DNA of 48,762 nt, taken from assembly GCA_012270975.1 (NCBI GenBank), contig JAAXHH010000108.1, positions 1 through 48,762 of the forward strand, in the 5' to 3' direction. Shown here one piece after another: positions 32,104 through 40,685 of the stretch (positions within the stretch are counted from its first letter, which is position 1; the number at the start of each line of letters is the position of its first letter). A program made the position numbers and the translations under genes. The notes under the pieces were generated by a model, which was given only the letters and a program-made list of their open reading frames with translations, had not been told where the DNA came from and did not search any database. The stretch comes from Candidatus Latescibacterota bacterium (lineage in GTDB: Bacteria > JAAXHH01).

Positions 32104-32794
32104 GCCGCCTCGGATCAGCGTCATCATCCCCACGCTCAACGAAGCCACGACGATCGAAGCCTGCCTGGACCAGTTCGACTGCGGTGCGGGATCCATGGAG
32201 ATCATCGTCGTGGACGGCGGAAGCGACGACGGCACGCCGGAGATCGTCCGGTCGTGGCCGGAGGCGAGACTCATCGAGTCCAGCATACGGGGCAGGGCGA
32301 TCCAGATGAACGCGGGCGCCGCGGCCTCGTCAGGAGACGTGCTGCTGTTTCTTCACGCCGATACCAGGCTTCCGGTTCACTGGCGGGAGTTCGTGACCGA
32401 ATCGATCTTCGGGCGCGGCAAAGCGGGAGGTCGGTTCCGTTTCGACATCGCCCATGGGAAGCGGATATACCGGTGGATCGCGCGGGGCACCAATTTCCGG
32501 TCGCGCTTCCTGGGCATTACCTACGGAGACCAGGCCATCTATACCACGCGGGAGGCATTCGAAGCCGTGGGAGGATATCCCGGGATTCCGGTCTTCGAAG
32601 ACGCCCGGTTCGCCGACCGGCTGAAGAAGGCCGGCGGCCTGGACTGGATCGACGAAGCCGTGCTGACGTCCGCGCGGCGCTGGGAACGACGCGGGCCGGT
32701 TCGCACGCTGCTGCTGACCTGGCTGCTGCGCCTGCTCTATACTCTTTTCGTCCCGCCCAGGATCCTGGCGCGGTTTTACGGGGTGGTGAGGTGA
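32063..32794 (+). CDS. Family 2 glycosyltransferase, TIGR04283-type
   Basis: 243 residues. RISVIIPTLNEATTIEACLD is the GT-A start, IIVVDGGSDDGTPEI the nucleotide-binding block, LFLHADTRLPVHW the DxD-equivalent (HADT), and GITYGDQAIYTTREAFEAVG with PVFEDARFADRLKK the acceptor region. The compact size and LHADT / GDQAI / EDA blocks match the TIGR04283 family (selenium/arsenosugar-associated transferase 2). These are often near radical SAM partners, not seen immediately here. The start at 32063 overlaps the aminotransferase gene by 41 nt; no better start lies downstream before the conserved domain. It converges on cbiB with a 28-bp gap. Confidence 0.8.
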   Translation: MKPLSGHWNGPSDKPPRISVIIPTLNEATTIEACLDQFDCGAGSMEIIVVDGGSDDGTPEIVRSWPEARLIESSIRGRAIQMNAGAAASSGDVLLFLHADTRLPVHWREFVTESIFGRGKAGGRFRFDIAHGKRIYRWIARGTNFRSRFLGITYGDQAIYTTREAFEAVGGYPGIPVFEDARFADRLKKAGGLDWIDEAVLTSARRWERRGPVRTLLLTWLLRLLYTLFVPPRILARFYGVVR

Positions 32795-32822
32795 CGAAAT
32801 GATTCAAGCGGACCGAACGGTA

Positions 32823-33806
32823 CTAACTAAATCCGGCCAACGAGTACGCCGTCAGTGCCGTGAAAACAGCGGCAAGCAGACACGTGGCCACGACCAGGAA
32901 ACACATGCGGCGCAGATCGCCGGCCTGACCGCCTTCAGGATCGTCCTCGTCGCCGATCCAGATCTCCGTGACCAGTTTCCCGTCCTGCCAGACAGGTCCG
33001 ACCAATCGCCGCTGCACGGCGCCGGCCGCCGCGGCTTCGCTCCAGCCGGAGTTGGGACCCGGAACGAGCGCATGCTGCCGCCATCCCACCAATAGGGCCT
33101 TGCGGCCCGAATATCCGGGCAAGAGAAACGCGACCCCCGCCATCAACAAATAGGTGAGCCGGGCGGGGATGAGGTTGAACAGGTCGTCCAGCCGCGCACC
33201 ACACCAGCCGAAGCGCGCGTAACGGGGCGTCCGGTACCCCACCATGGAATCCATCGTACTGATCACCTTGTAGAGCACGATGCCCGGCAACCCCAGCAGG
33301 GCATACCAGAACAGCGGCGCGATGAATCCGTCCACCGCGTTCTCGCTCAGGCTTTCCATGCCCGCCCTCCGGCAGGCCGCGGCGTCCATGGCAGACGTAT
33401 CCCGGCCGACCAGCATGGACACCGCCCGTCGCGCGGCTTCCAGGTCCCCGGCGCGATCGATGGCCATGCCATGCCGGCACAGGTCCCTGAGCGCCACCAT
33501 GCTGTAAATCACGAAGACCTGGTAAATCCAGTTCAGCGCCGGATGCAGGCCGTTCAGCCACAGTGCCGGCACCGCGCTGACGCCTGCCCAGAACGCGGAG
33601 AGCGCCAGGAACAGCATGCACCCGCCGGCGTACCCGTCCAGTCCGATCCGCCGGAGCATGCGCTCCACGCCCGTGAGCGTAAGGCCCATCAGGCGCACCG
33701 GGTGCCACCGGTAGACCGGATCCCCCAGGATGCCGTCCAGTACCACCGCGCAAAGGAGCAGAACGGGGTGCGGCGCGAGTACCGTCAGGTCCATTTCAGG
33801 CGCCAT
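32823..33806 (-). CDS. cbiB: Adenosylcobinamide-phosphate synthase CbiB/CobD
   Basis: 327 residues, four to five membrane helices. LDGILGDPVYRWHPVRLMG, the RDTSAMD block, SLSENAVDGFIAPLFWYALLG, YKVISTMDSMVGYRTPRY and FGWCGARLDDLFNLIPARLT are CbiB hallmarks. The enzyme attaches aminopropanol (phosphate) to adenosylcobyric acid. It overlaps the CbiZ gene by 22 nt if it starts at ATG 33806, or by 10 nt at ATG 33794. The tail after ~290 is divergent. Paired with CbiZ it can rebuild cobinamide phosphate from salvaged, trimmed corrinoids. Confidence 0.9.
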   Translation of the reverse strand: MAPEMDLTVLAPHPVLLLCAVVLDGILGDPVYRWHPVRLMGLTLTGVERMLRRIGLDGYAGGCMLFLALSAFWAGVSAVPALWLNGLHPALNWIYQVFVIYSMVALRDLCRHGMAIDRAGDLEAARRAVSMLVGRDTSAMDAAACRRAGMESLSENAVDGFIAPLFWYALLGLPGIVLYKVISTMDSMVGYRTPRYARFGWCGARLDDLFNLIPARLTYLLMAGVAFLLPGYSGRKALLVGWRQHALVPGPNSGWSEAAAAGAVQRRLVGPVWQDGKLVTEIWIGDEDDPEGGQAGDLRRMCFLVVATCLLAAVFTALTAYSLAGFS

Positions 33807-34909
33807 CCCAGGGCTATCGCGTCGTAGACGGTATCCAGCAACGCGTCATCATGGAAGACAAGCTGTTCGTAACAGGCCGGCCAGGCCTCCGGTTTCGCCG
33901 CGACACAGGAGGCCAGGAACGCGGCCTGCTGTCTCAGTAACGGGGCGGTCAGTTCAGTAGAGAGCGTTCCGTGCCGCAGACGGTCCCATACCGCCGCATA
34001 GGCGTACGCGGCCGCCGAAACGCCCGGATCGTGGACGACTGACCGGATGTTTTTCTCGAAGAACGCGTATTCGTCCGCGTCCAGGCGGCTTTCCATGGCG
34101 GGCCGAAAACTCTCCGGCTCCAGTCCGTAACGTTTCAACGCGTGATAAAGACTCCGCGTGCTGGACGCTTCCAGTCCGTTCTGCCACCTCAGCGCCTCAA
34201 GGGTCGCCCGGCGGACGGAAGTGCCGATCAATTCGCCCAGTTTCGCGTGGTGACCCGTCCTGGCCTTGGGCCGTTTCGCCTCGTCCAGGGGCGCGGCGAT
34301 ACAGTACTGGTCCGTGCCCGTTCCGGTCGCCAAGTCCTGGGAGTACCGGCTTGAAACGGCCAGGTCCCGTAGGGCTGCCGACTTGCCTTCCGTCATGGTG
34401 ACGACCGCGCGTGCCATGGCGCCGGGCGTAAGCGGCCAGTTGACGAGCAGCATCGTATTTATCGTGCCGTCGTGGGGGTGTCTTTCCATCTGCCCGGATT
34501 CCGCTTCGTGCCAGGTCGCGAGATCGCCCGCGCAGCCGGCATTTCCCTCGACCCCGGCGGTCACGACGGCGCACACGCGCAGTTCCGCGAAGGTCTCCAC
34601 GATCCGCGCCGCGTAGTTCATGTTCGCGGCCGTGCCCATCATCGCGACGGCTTCCGGTTCCAGCCCAAGCTCCTTGCACACGTGGTGATGGTATCCCGTC
34701 TCGCCGATTTCCTTCATCCATTCGAAGCGCTCGAGATGGCCCTGCCCCTCGACGCTCTGGTGGTTCACGAGGAACCGGACTCCGCCGGTCATTCCGCCGC
34801 CGCAGGCCGAGGTACTCAGCACCTGGTGGGGCGTGCGCAGTTCGGCGACGAGGAACCGTCCGTCCCTCTTGAGTTCGTAATGCTCGTGACGGTCGAGTAC
34901 TTCTTCCAT
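33785..34909 (-). CDS. cbiZ: Adenosylcobinamide amidohydrolase CbiZ
   Basis: 374 residues. VLSTSACGGGMTGGVRFLVNH, MMGTAANMNYAARIVETFAE, CAVVTAGVEGNAGCAGDLA and GTINTMLLVNWPLTPGAMARA are CbiZ-family blocks. CbiZ removes the aminopropanol side chain from adenosylcobinamide (and in some species pseudo-B12) to give adenosylcobyric acid, which CbiB then reloads. It is longer than stand-alone CbiZ proteins; the last ~140 residues (from about TSVRRATLEALRW) are an extra helical part I do not recognise. ATG 34909 follows TCGGAGACAAT. Divergent from the riboswitch-controlled transport genes, but no B12 box is visible on its own strand. Confidence 0.85.
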   Translation of the reverse strand: MEEVLDRHEHYELKRDGRFLVAELRTPHQVLSTSACGGGMTGGVRFLVNHQSVEGQGHLERFEWMKEIGETGYHHHVCKELGLEPEAVAMMGTAANMNYAARIVETFAELRVCAVVTAGVEGNAGCAGDLATWHEAESGQMERHPHDGTINTMLLVNWPLTPGAMARAVVTMTEGKSAALRDLAVSSRYSQDLATGTGTDQYCIAAPLDEAKRPKARTGHHAKLGELIGTSVRRATLEALRWQNGLEASSTRSLYHALKRYGLEPESFRPAMESRLDADEYAFFEKNIRSVVHDPGVSAAAYAYAAVWDRLRHGTLSTELTAPLLRQQAAFLASCVAAKPEAWPACYEQLVFHDDALLDTVYDAIALGWRLKWT

Positions 34910-35140
34910 ATTGTCTCCGAACGACGTGGGTTCTCGCGCGGTGATGCGCCAGTTACCAGCCAGGATAGTGTGTTATTACCCGCCTGTTGCGAAATACCTG
35001 GGTGGGTTAGATTATACGCAGTGGAAACGCACATTACAACAACCGTCGCATGGGCGAACGTCATCCGGATGGACGCGTCGGACGATTTACTATTGCGTGA
35101 AAGAACGTATGACGTAAATTGAGAGGACAATCGAATACAG
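34910..35140. other. Divergent spacer between cbiZ and the cobalamin riboswitch
   Basis: No gene recognised. The stretch 35090-35130 (TTGCGTGAAAGAACGTATGACGT) is moderately AT-rich and is the likely promoter area for the riboswitch transcript, but no convincing -35/-10 pair could be fixed. Nothing like a second riboswitch is visible for the cbiZ direction. Confidence 0.5.
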
Positions 35141-35320
35141 CCGCAGGTGGCGGAGAACGATAACGCTGAAAAGGGAAGATGGTGCGAATCCATCACGGTG
35201 CCGCCACTGTGTTCGGGGACGAAACTCAAACTCGTCACTGCCGGCAGGGCTTAGCCCAATGGCCGGCGGGAAGACTTGAGGAGTAGGACGATCCGTCAGT
35301 CAGGAGACCTGCCTGCAGGC
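35141..35320 (+). ncRNA. Cobalamin (AdoCbl) riboswitch
   Basis: The region starts with CCGCAGGTGGCGG. It contains the conserved AAAAGGGAAGATGGTGCGAA block followed by TCC, then CCGCCACTGTG. It ends with the B12 box AGTCAGGAGACCTGCCTGC at 35298-35316. Order and spacing fit the cobalamin riboswitch aptamer. It lies upstream of the BtuD-BtuC-PduO genes, so B12 binding should lower expression of uptake and adenosylation genes. An intrinsic terminator 65-110 nt downstream is the probable expression platform. Confidence 0.92.
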
Positions 35321-35384
35321 TGTGCGAACGCTTCTCCGTGAGCAGAGAGGCTGAAGCCCGGATGCGCATGCCTGCCTTCCCGTC

Positions 35385-35423
35385 CCAGCCCCTCCAACAT
35401 GGAGCGGCTGGTTTTTTGTTTTT
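35385..35423 (+). terminator. Riboswitch expression-platform intrinsic terminator
   Basis: Stem CCAGCC/GGCTGG (35385-35390, 35406-35411) continues after a C-C mismatch with CTCC/GGAG around the loop AACAT, then TTTTTTGTTTTT. It lies between the B12 box and the GTG start of btuD, indicating transcriptional attenuation rather than translational control. Confidence 0.88.
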
Positions 35424-35446
35424 GGACCGAATGGGGATGAGGCAGC

Positions 35447-36232
35447 GTGGAAACCGCCCTCAGCGTGAACGACCTTTCCTGCGGTTACGACCGGCGCCCG
35501 GTGCTGGAAGGTCTGACCTTCGACCTGCGACAGGGCGAGATGCTGGGCGTGATCGGTCCGAACGGGTCCGGCAAGAGCACGTTGATACGGGCGCTCACAC
35601 GGATCCTTCCGCTGAGCAGCGGACGTATTGCGCTCTACGGCACTCCGCTGCAGGGCTACACCGTCCGGGAAATCGCGCGCCAGATCGCCGTCATCCCCCA
35701 GCTGACGCCCGTCACCTTCGCCTTCTCCTCGCTGGACGTGGTCATGATGGGCAGGACGCCCCATCTCCGGCGTTTTCAAAGAGAGGGCCCCGAAGACCGG
35801 GCCATCGCCCTCGAAGCCATGCGGCGGACCGACTGCCTGGCCTTCAGGGACCGCCCCATCCACGAACTGTCGGGCGGCGAGCGGCAGCGGGTCATCATCG
35901 CCCGCGCCCTGGCTCAGCAGCCGTCGATTCTGCTGCTGGACGAGCCGACTTCTTTCCTTGACCTGAACCACCAGGTCGAGATCTTCGATCTGCTTCGCCA
36001 CGTGTGCGCCAGCGACGGGCTCGCCGTGCTGTGCGTTTCTCACGACCTCAACCTCTCGTCGGAGTACTGCCACCGGCTGATCATGCTGAAAGACGGGCGC
36101 ATCTACACCGCCGGGCCGCCCCAGGACATCCTCACCCAGGGCCACATCAAGGCGGTATTCGAGACCGACGTGACCGTCATTCAAAGCCCCTACTCGGGTT
36201 CACCCCAGATCATCCTGAAACCGGGAGACTGA
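35447..36232 (+). CDS. btuD: Corrinoid ABC transporter ATP-binding protein (BtuD/FecE-like)
   Basis: 261 residues. Walker A GPNGSGKST, Q-loop region IAVIPQLTPV, signature LSGGERQRV, Walker B ILLLDEPTS and the switch His in VSHDLN are all present. The fold and length are those of FecCD/BtuCD-type importers. The riboswitch directly upstream and the PduO gene downstream indicate vitamin B12/cobinamide as substrate rather than haem or siderophore. Start is GTG 35447 with GATGAGG before it. The ATPase precedes the permease here and no substrate-binding protein gene (BtuF) is in the window. Confidence 0.9.
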   Translation: METALSVNDLSCGYDRRPVLEGLTFDLRQGEMLGVIGPNGSGKSTLIRALTRILPLSSGRIALYGTPLQGYTVREIARQIAVIPQLTPVTFAFSSLDVVMMGRTPHLRRFQREGPEDRAIALEAMRRTDCLAFRDRPIHELSGGERQRVIIARALAQQPSILLLDEPTSFLDLNHQVEIFDLLRHVCASDGLAVLCVSHDLNLSSEYCHRLIMLKDGRIYTAGPPQDILTQGHIKAVFETDVTVIQSPYSGSPQIILKPGD

Positions 36233-36237
36233 GCGAC

Positions 36238-37260
36238 GTGACGATGAAACGGCCCATCACGCTGGTCTTGACGGCGTTGATCCTTTTTGCCGCCTGTGTC
36301 TTTTCCATGGGCGTAGGCGCGGTGTATATACCAGCCGGTTCCGTGCTGCAGGTACTGGTGGATAACCTGTGGCCGGGGGATGCGTTTGAATCGGCGAGAT
36401 CCGCGACCGATACGATCGTCTGGGAGATCCGCCTGTCGAGAACCCTCCTCGCCGTGCTCGTCGGGGCCGCTCTGGCCAGTTCCGGTGGGGTAATGCAGGG
36501 CTTCTTCCAGAATCCCATGGCCGACCCCTATATCATGGGCATTTCGGCCGGCGCCGCGCTGGGCGCGACGGTGGCGGTCGCGCTCGACCTGGAATTCTGG
36601 ATGTTCGGGCTCAACGCCGTATCCATCGCGGCTTTCCTCTGCGCGCTGGCCGTGACCATGGTGGTGTACGCCTTTTCCCGAAGGGGCGGGCGCGTGGCGT
36701 CGACCACCCTGCTCCTCACCGGCATCGCCATCGGCGCCATGGCGACGTCCTTCACGTCCTACATGCTCGTGATGGGGGGTGAGGACCAGCGCCAGTTGCT
36801 CTTCTGGCTCATGGGCAGCCTTTCCGCCCGGAGATGGGACCATGTGTGGATGCTGCTGCCCTACGCAACCATAGGGCTAGCTGTCGTTTTCGTATATGCG
36901 CGGGAATTGAATGTACTGCTGCTGGGGGATGAGCAGGCGTCCCAGCTGGGCGTGCACGTCGAACGAACCAAACTGATCCTGCTGACCGCCGCCGCCTGTC
37001 TCGCCGCGGCCGCGGTATCGGTGAGCGGCATCATCGGATTCGTGGGGTTGCTCGCGCCGCACATGGTCCGGCTGATCGTCGGACCCGACTACCGCATCCT
37101 GACGCCCATGGCCGCGCTGGCCGGCGCCCTGCTGCTCGTACTTGCCGACCTGGTCGCACGGACGGCCATGGCGCCGGCCGAAATGCCCATTGGCATCCTG
37201 ACCACGGTGCTCGGCGCCCCGTTCTTCCTGTACCTGCTGCACCGACAACGCCGGGTCTGA
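36238..37260 (+). CDS. btuC: Corrinoid ABC transporter permease (BtuC/FecCD family)
   Basis: 340 residues, about ten helices. [97 protein letters not shown] and [19 protein letters not shown] are the family blocks, including the cytoplasmic gate and coupling-helix Gly-rich loop. I prefer GTG 36238, which has GGGAGA 9 nt upstream; ATG 36244 is in frame and nearly as good. It begins 5 nt after the btuD stop, so the two are cotranscribed. Confidence 0.9.
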   Translation: MTMKRPITLVLTALILFAACVFSMGVGAVYIPAGSVLQVLVDNLWPGDAFESARSATDTIVWEIRLSRTLLAVLVGAALASSGGVMQGFFQNPMADPYIMGISAGAALGATVAVALDLEFWMFGLNAVSIAAFLCALAVTMVVYAFSRRGGRVASTTLLLTGIAIGAMATSFTSYMLVMGGEDQRQLLFWLMGSLSARRWDHVWMLLPYATIGLAVVFVYARELNVLLLGDEQASQLGVHVERTKLILLTAAACLAAAAVSVSGIIGFVGLLAPHMVRLIVGPDYRILTPMAALAGALLLVLADLVARTAMAPAEMPIGILTTVLGAPFFLYLLHRQRRV

Positions 37261-37331
37261 ATCAGCAGCGCCGAATTGAACCGGCAACGCCGCGATTATC
37301 GGTAGCGCAGCCCCTGAACCAAGGAGGTCCT

Positions 37332-37895
37332 ATGCCCAGGTTGACGAAGATATACACCCGCAAAGGCGACGACGGGACGACCGCGCTCGGCAGCAGGCAG
37401 CGCGTACCCAAGGAATCGCTCCGGGTTTCGAGCTACGGAACCGTGGATGAACTCAACTCCGTCATCGGTATCGCGCTGGCGCACGGACTGGCCTCACGCC
37501 TGACAGAAACGCTGCCGGTCATTCAAAACGAGCTCTTTCATCTGGGATCGGACCTGTGCTTCACCGAAGAGGACAAGGTGAAATACCAGATCCCGCTGAT
37601 CGAGGCCCGGCACGTCGAGAAACTCGAAGCGATCATCGATGAACTGAACCCCATCGTCGGACGGCTCGAGAACTTCATCCTTCCCGGCGGGTCGCCAGGC
37701 GCGGCGTACCTCCACCTGGCGCGGACCGTCTGCCGGCGCGCGGAACGGGAAGTGGCGGCCCTGTCCCGCGACGAAGCGATCGGGGCCTGCGTGCTGGCCT
37801 ACCTGAACCGCCTCTCCGACCTGCTCTTCGTCATGTCGCGATACGAAAACAAGGACCGGGGCGTGGACGAGCCGCTGTGGGATTCCAGGCTGTAG
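37332..37895 (+). CDS. pduO: PduO-type cob(I)yrinic acid a,c-diamide adenosyltransferase
   Basis: 187 residues. [20 protein letters not shown] is the ATP-binding N-terminus, [14 protein letters not shown] the corrinoid/ATP contact helix, [10 protein letters not shown], and [47 protein letters not shown] the conserved helical core. The enzyme adenosylates Co(I) corrinoids to make the coenzyme form. ATG 37332 follows a perfect AAGGAGG. It closes the riboswitch-controlled unit, converting imported corrinoid to the adenosylated substrate that CbiZ and CbiB need. The gene ends at the border with a lower-GC island. Confidence 0.93.
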   Translation: MPRLTKIYTRKGDDGTTALGSRQRVPKESLRVSSYGTVDELNSVIGIALAHGLASRLTETLPVIQNELFHLGSDLCFTEEDKVKYQIPLIEARHVEKLEAIIDELNPIVGRLENFILPGGSPGAAYLHLARTVCRRAEREVAALSRDEAIGACVLAYLNRLSDLLFVMSRYENKDRGVDEPLWDSRL

Positions 37896-38104
37896 GGTTC
37901 AATGTGTATACAAACCCCATTCATGTTTGCTTAGTCTGCTGTTTGATTCTGTCTCAACAGTAAAAGCAACAACCTAAACACCAGATCTTACTGAATGTTG
38001 ATTGGTCGGCTATACAGACTTCAATATTCAGTTTATTGCAAGAACCGTGAGGCTTGACAACCTCGTTCGGTAACACCTAACTTGCAACAGATCAAACCCC
38101 AAGA

Positions 38105-38127
38105 GGACCGTTGTGTCAGAACGGTCC
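38105..38127. promoter_or_regulatory. Perfect inverted repeat, candidate autoregulatory operator
   Basis: GGACCGTT-N7-AACGGTCC, 8-bp arms, lies 23 bp before the ATG of the XRE-ImmA gene. A TTGACA at 38054-38059 upstream could be a -35 element. No T-run follows, so it is more likely a protein-binding site for the helix-turn-helix of the downstream protein than a terminator of pduO. Confidence 0.55.
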
Positions 38128-38150
38128 AAATCACCCAACCGATACAAAAA

Positions 38151-39392
38151 ATGATCTCCCGCGCTGAAAACATCACCCCATCCATGCTTTCCTGGGCACG
38201 CGAAACTGCTGGCCTATCCATTGAGGATGCCGCTTCGAAGCTTGGTCTGAAATCAAGTGCCAAGGCTACAGCGATCGACAAGCTCGAAGCATTCGAACGT
38301 GGCGATGCCAAACCCACAAGGACCCAACTTCTAAAGATCGCATCGACTTACAGACGCCCACTTTCTGTTTTCTATCGCTTTACACCACCGGTTGAGGGAG
38401 AACAAGGGGAGGATTTCCGGACGTTTTCTGGAGCTGTATCCAAAAAGGAGACTGCACTATTCAAAGCTATTCTACGTGATATGCGTAAGCGGCAGGACAT
38501 GGTAAAATCAATCCTGGAAGATGATGAAGATGTCCAGAAAAGATCCTTTGTTGGATCAATACCGGTAACCTATGATACTGTAGATGCGGTGCAGGCGATC
38601 CAGCAGGTTCTTGGAATTGATGAATATCACGATTTTCGGAAGAACCTGAACACACCTGACAAACTCCTTTCCGCGCTCAGGCAGAAAGTAGAAGACATAG
38701 GGGTCTTTGTCCTGTTTGCCGGAAACCTCGGATCGCACCATACCAACGTCAGTGCTCGGGTCTTTCGAGGAATCGCGATTGCTGATGAGATTGCACCGTT
38801 TATAGTCATCAATGACCAGGATGCGGTACCGGCACGGTCATTTACCCTGATTCATGAACTTGTGCACCTCTTTACGGGTTCCTCAGGCGTCAGCAACGAT
38901 CCATCCATGGTTCTGGGAGAAGAGCGGAAGACACGTGTCGAGCGCTTCTGTAACGACGTAGCCAGTGAGTTCCTGCTACCCGAAGCGTCATTCTCCGATG
39001 TTCACCCTCTGACTTCTCATGATCAGGCTGCGGAAACCATCAGAAACGTGGCTTTGGATGCAAACGTCAGTGAATCGATGACCGCTTACCGGTTCTGGCG
39101 GTCGAATCGAATCGACGACAGGATCTATAGACAGTTAGTGGCAACATACTCGTCACGGTGGCGTAACACTGAAGCCAAACACAACCTAGTTGATCAGAGC
39201 AGCAAGTCTGGCCCTTCCTATTACACTGTTCGAAGGCACAAGTTAGGAAAAGCGCTTGTAATTCTCGTTGGGCGTACGCTTAGAGATGAAAGCCTTACCC
39301 ACACAAAAGCTGCAATGATCCTAGGTGTGAATCCCGGGAATGTGGAATCGCTGCTTAAGGGTGCTCGAACTGAATCGGGCTCCGTCCTTTAA
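38151..39392 (+). CDS. XRE-ImmA/IrrE (M78) protein, putative antitoxin of a DUF4411 pair
   Basis: 413 residues. The N-terminal helix-turn-helix (~9-70; MLSWARETAGLSIEDAASKL) is followed by a long linker and an ImmA/IrrE zinc peptidase core with FTLIHELVHLFTG (HELVH at 235-239) and CNDVASEFLLPE. Such proteins act as regulator-antitoxins or as proteases that cleave repressors. ATG 38151 is chosen because it directly precedes the HTH; the frame is open further upstream but crosses the inverted repeat. It lies 12 nt before a DUF4411 PIN-like gene, a pairing seen in type II toxin-antitoxin systems. Codon use and GC content differ from the flanking genes. Confidence 0.8.
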   Translation: MISRAENITPSMLSWARETAGLSIEDAASKLGLKSSAKATAIDKLEAFERGDAKPTRTQLLKIASTYRRPLSVFYRFTPPVEGEQGEDFRTFSGAVSKKETALFKAILRDMRKRQDMVKSILEDDEDVQKRSFVGSIPVTYDTVDAVQAIQQVLGIDEYHDFRKNLNTPDKLLSALRQKVEDIGVFVLFAGNLGSHHTNVSARVFRGIAIADEIAPFIVINDQDAVPARSFTLIHELVHLFTGSSGVSNDPSMVLGEERKTRVERFCNDVASEFLLPEASFSDVHPLTSHDQAAETIRNVALDANVSESMTAYRFWRSNRIDDRIYRQLVATYSSRWRNTEAKHNLVDQSSKSGPSYYTVRRHKLGKALVILVGRTLRDESLTHTKAAMILGVNPGNVESLLKGARTESGSVL

Positions 39393-39404
39393 TCGAGACC
39401 TTCA

Positions 39405-39890
39405 GTGCTCTTCCTCCTTGACGCGAACGTCTTGATCCGTGCCCACGAAGACTACTATCCACTCGACCGAGTCCGTCCGTTCTGGGATTGGCTATTGGCT
39501 GAAGCAGAAGCCGATCATGCCAAAATCCCGCTTGAAATCTACATGGAAATCGCGCCAGCTACTGGACCGTTTAAGGACTGGATAAATGACCGTGACGTTA
39601 AGGAATTGCTAATTCTTGATGAAGAAGTCGACAGAGGAGTGTTCAATCAGGTTATCGATACCGCATATGCGCCAGACTTGACTGACCACGAACTGGACGA
39701 AGCGGGGCAAGATCTCTTTCTTGTCGCTTACGGACTGATGGGGCCAAAACGTGCGGTTGTTACAAAAGAGATCTCAAAACCTACGAAGCAACGCGGGCGG
39801 AGAAAGTTACCTGATGCCTGTAACATAATGAATGTTCCCTGGATGACTGATTTTCAGTTCTACAGGGAACGAAATTTCCATATTCCGTAG
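39405..39890 (+). CDS. DUF4411-family PIN-like protein, putative ribonuclease toxin
   Basis: 161 residues. FLLDANVLIRAHEDYYPLDR gives the first acidic residue of a PIN-like fold, EIYMEIAPATGPFKDWI the family's second block, VAYGLMGPKRAVVTKE and LPDACNIMNVPWMTDFQFYR the last acidic positions. DUF4411 proteins are PIN-domain relatives usually next to XRE-ImmA genes, as here. Expected activity is RNA cleavage restrained by the upstream protein. The start is GTG 39405, 12 nt after the previous stop, with no clear ribosome site, so translation is probably coupled. Its stop lies in a duplicated antitoxin fragment. Confidence 0.78.
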   Translation: MLFLLDANVLIRAHEDYYPLDRVRPFWDWLLAEAEADHAKIPLEIYMEIAPATGPFKDWINDRDVKELLILDEEVDRGVFNQVIDTAYAPDLTDHELDEAGQDLFLVAYGLMGPKRAVVTKEISKPTKQRGRRKLPDACNIMNVPWMTDFQFYRERNFHIP

Positions 39891-40050
39891 TAAGGAAGCG
39901 GGGCTTTCTCAGATTCAGTTCGCCCGGTTGTTTGGTGTATTGGTTCGAACGCTGCAGGATTGGGAGCAAAGCCGCCGCCCATCGGGTGCCGCACGCACAT
40001 TGATGATGATCGCGGCCAGGAATCTCCAGGCGGTACTGGACGTGGCGTGA
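39886..40050 (+). pseudogene. 5'-truncated copy of the HTH antitoxin gene at 41001-41273
   Basis: Read in frame to TGA 40050, this encodes KEAGLSQIQFARLFGVLVRT, LQDWEQSRRPSGAART and IAARNLQAVLDVA. It is nearly the same as the C-terminal ~54 residues of the intact antitoxin (GLSQVEFARLLGVSVRT...IAAKNLQAVLDVA). Similarity continues past the stop (GAACCGG). It has no start codon, lacks the N-terminal ~36 residues, and begins exactly at the end of the DUF4411 gene, so it is a remnant left by recombination. Confidence 0.8.
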
Positions 40051-40081
40051 GGAACCGGTAAGTGCAGGTTTCACTTTGCGT

Positions 40082-40417
40082 CTATTCATTCACTAAGACG
40101 TCGATCGTGGTGCCGAGCGCAGTGGCGATACGGACCAGGGCCGAGGCCGACCCCGGCTTTAAACCACGCTCGATCTCGGAGAGGTAGCTCACGGCGGTAC
40201 CAGTCTTCTCGGAAAGTTCCCTCAGCGTGATACCCTGGTGTTTCCGAAACGCCAGGATTGGACTTTCCCCCTGCATAATGTCGAGCGCGACCTCGTGGGG
40301 AACACGCACGCCATCGTCCGCGCCCCGGGCGGCCAGCATGTCCTCGAGTTGGCAGTTGCGCTCGATAAGCGCGTCGTACTCCCTCCGGGTCAGGGTGATG
40401 GTTTCTTCGCTAGTCAT
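40082..40417 (-). CDS. XRE-family HTH antitoxin
   Basis: 111 residues. The first half is a charged helical segment (ITLTRREYDALIERNCQLED). The second is a classic helix-turn-helix: GITLRELSEKTGTAVSYLSE, IERGLKPGSASALVRIATAL. It overlaps the upstream RelE-like toxin gene by 8 nt (toxin TAG inside antitoxin ATGACTAGC), the toxin-first order of HigBA-type systems. Probable role: neutralise the toxin and repress the shared promoter. No frame damage. Confidence 0.85.
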   Translation of the reverse strand: MTSEETITLTRREYDALIERNCQLEDMLAARGADDGVRVPHEVALDIMQGESPILAFRKHQGITLRELSEKTGTAVSYLSEIERGLKPGSASALVRIATALGTTIDVLVNE

Positions 40418-40667
40418 AAGCCTCCCTCCTGTGCCGGACTCTCAGGACTATCAGGGTTGAAGGCTCGCCACCTTGAATGGTGAAGATGACGCGGTGGTGG
40501 CCGACTCTCAACCGCCTGTATTCGCTGCCAGTCAGTGCGATCACTTGCCTGGCAAGCGACGCGGGGTTCTCGGCGTACTGTTCGATCTTGGCGACGATTC
40601 GCCCTCTATCCCGTTCGGAGAGGCGGCGCATATCCCTGATCGCCCATCTCCCCCATTCGATCTGCAT
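40410..40667 (-). CDS. RelE/ParE-family toxin
   Basis: 85 residues from ATG 40667. MQIEWGRWAIRDMRRLSERD matches the ParE/RelE start (..w...a..dl..l), followed by RIVAKIEQYAENPASLA, LTGSEYRRLRVGHHRVIFTI and TLIVLRVRHRREAYD, the conserved strand core with the C-terminal Arg/His/Tyr residues used in mRNA cleavage. An in-frame GTG at 40679 is an alternative start; AAGGG abuts the ATG, so spacing favours neither. Partner of the overlapping XRE antitoxin. It appears intact. Confidence 0.85.
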   Translation of the reverse strand: MQIEWGRWAIRDMRRLSERDRGRIVAKIEQYAENPASLARQVIALTGSEYRRLRVGHHRVIFTIQGGEPSTLIVLRVRHRREAYD

Positions 40668-40685
40668 TCCCTTGTGCACACCCTC

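Noticed and set aside
34816..35238. 140-codon minus-strand frame across the riboswitch region
   Set aside because: It overlaps cbiZ and the aptamer antisense, with no known motif; the riboswitch explains the conservation pattern.
36004..36237. Upstream extension of the BtuC frame
   Set aside because: It lies inside btuD in another frame; the permease's first helix starts just after GTG 36238/ATG 36244.
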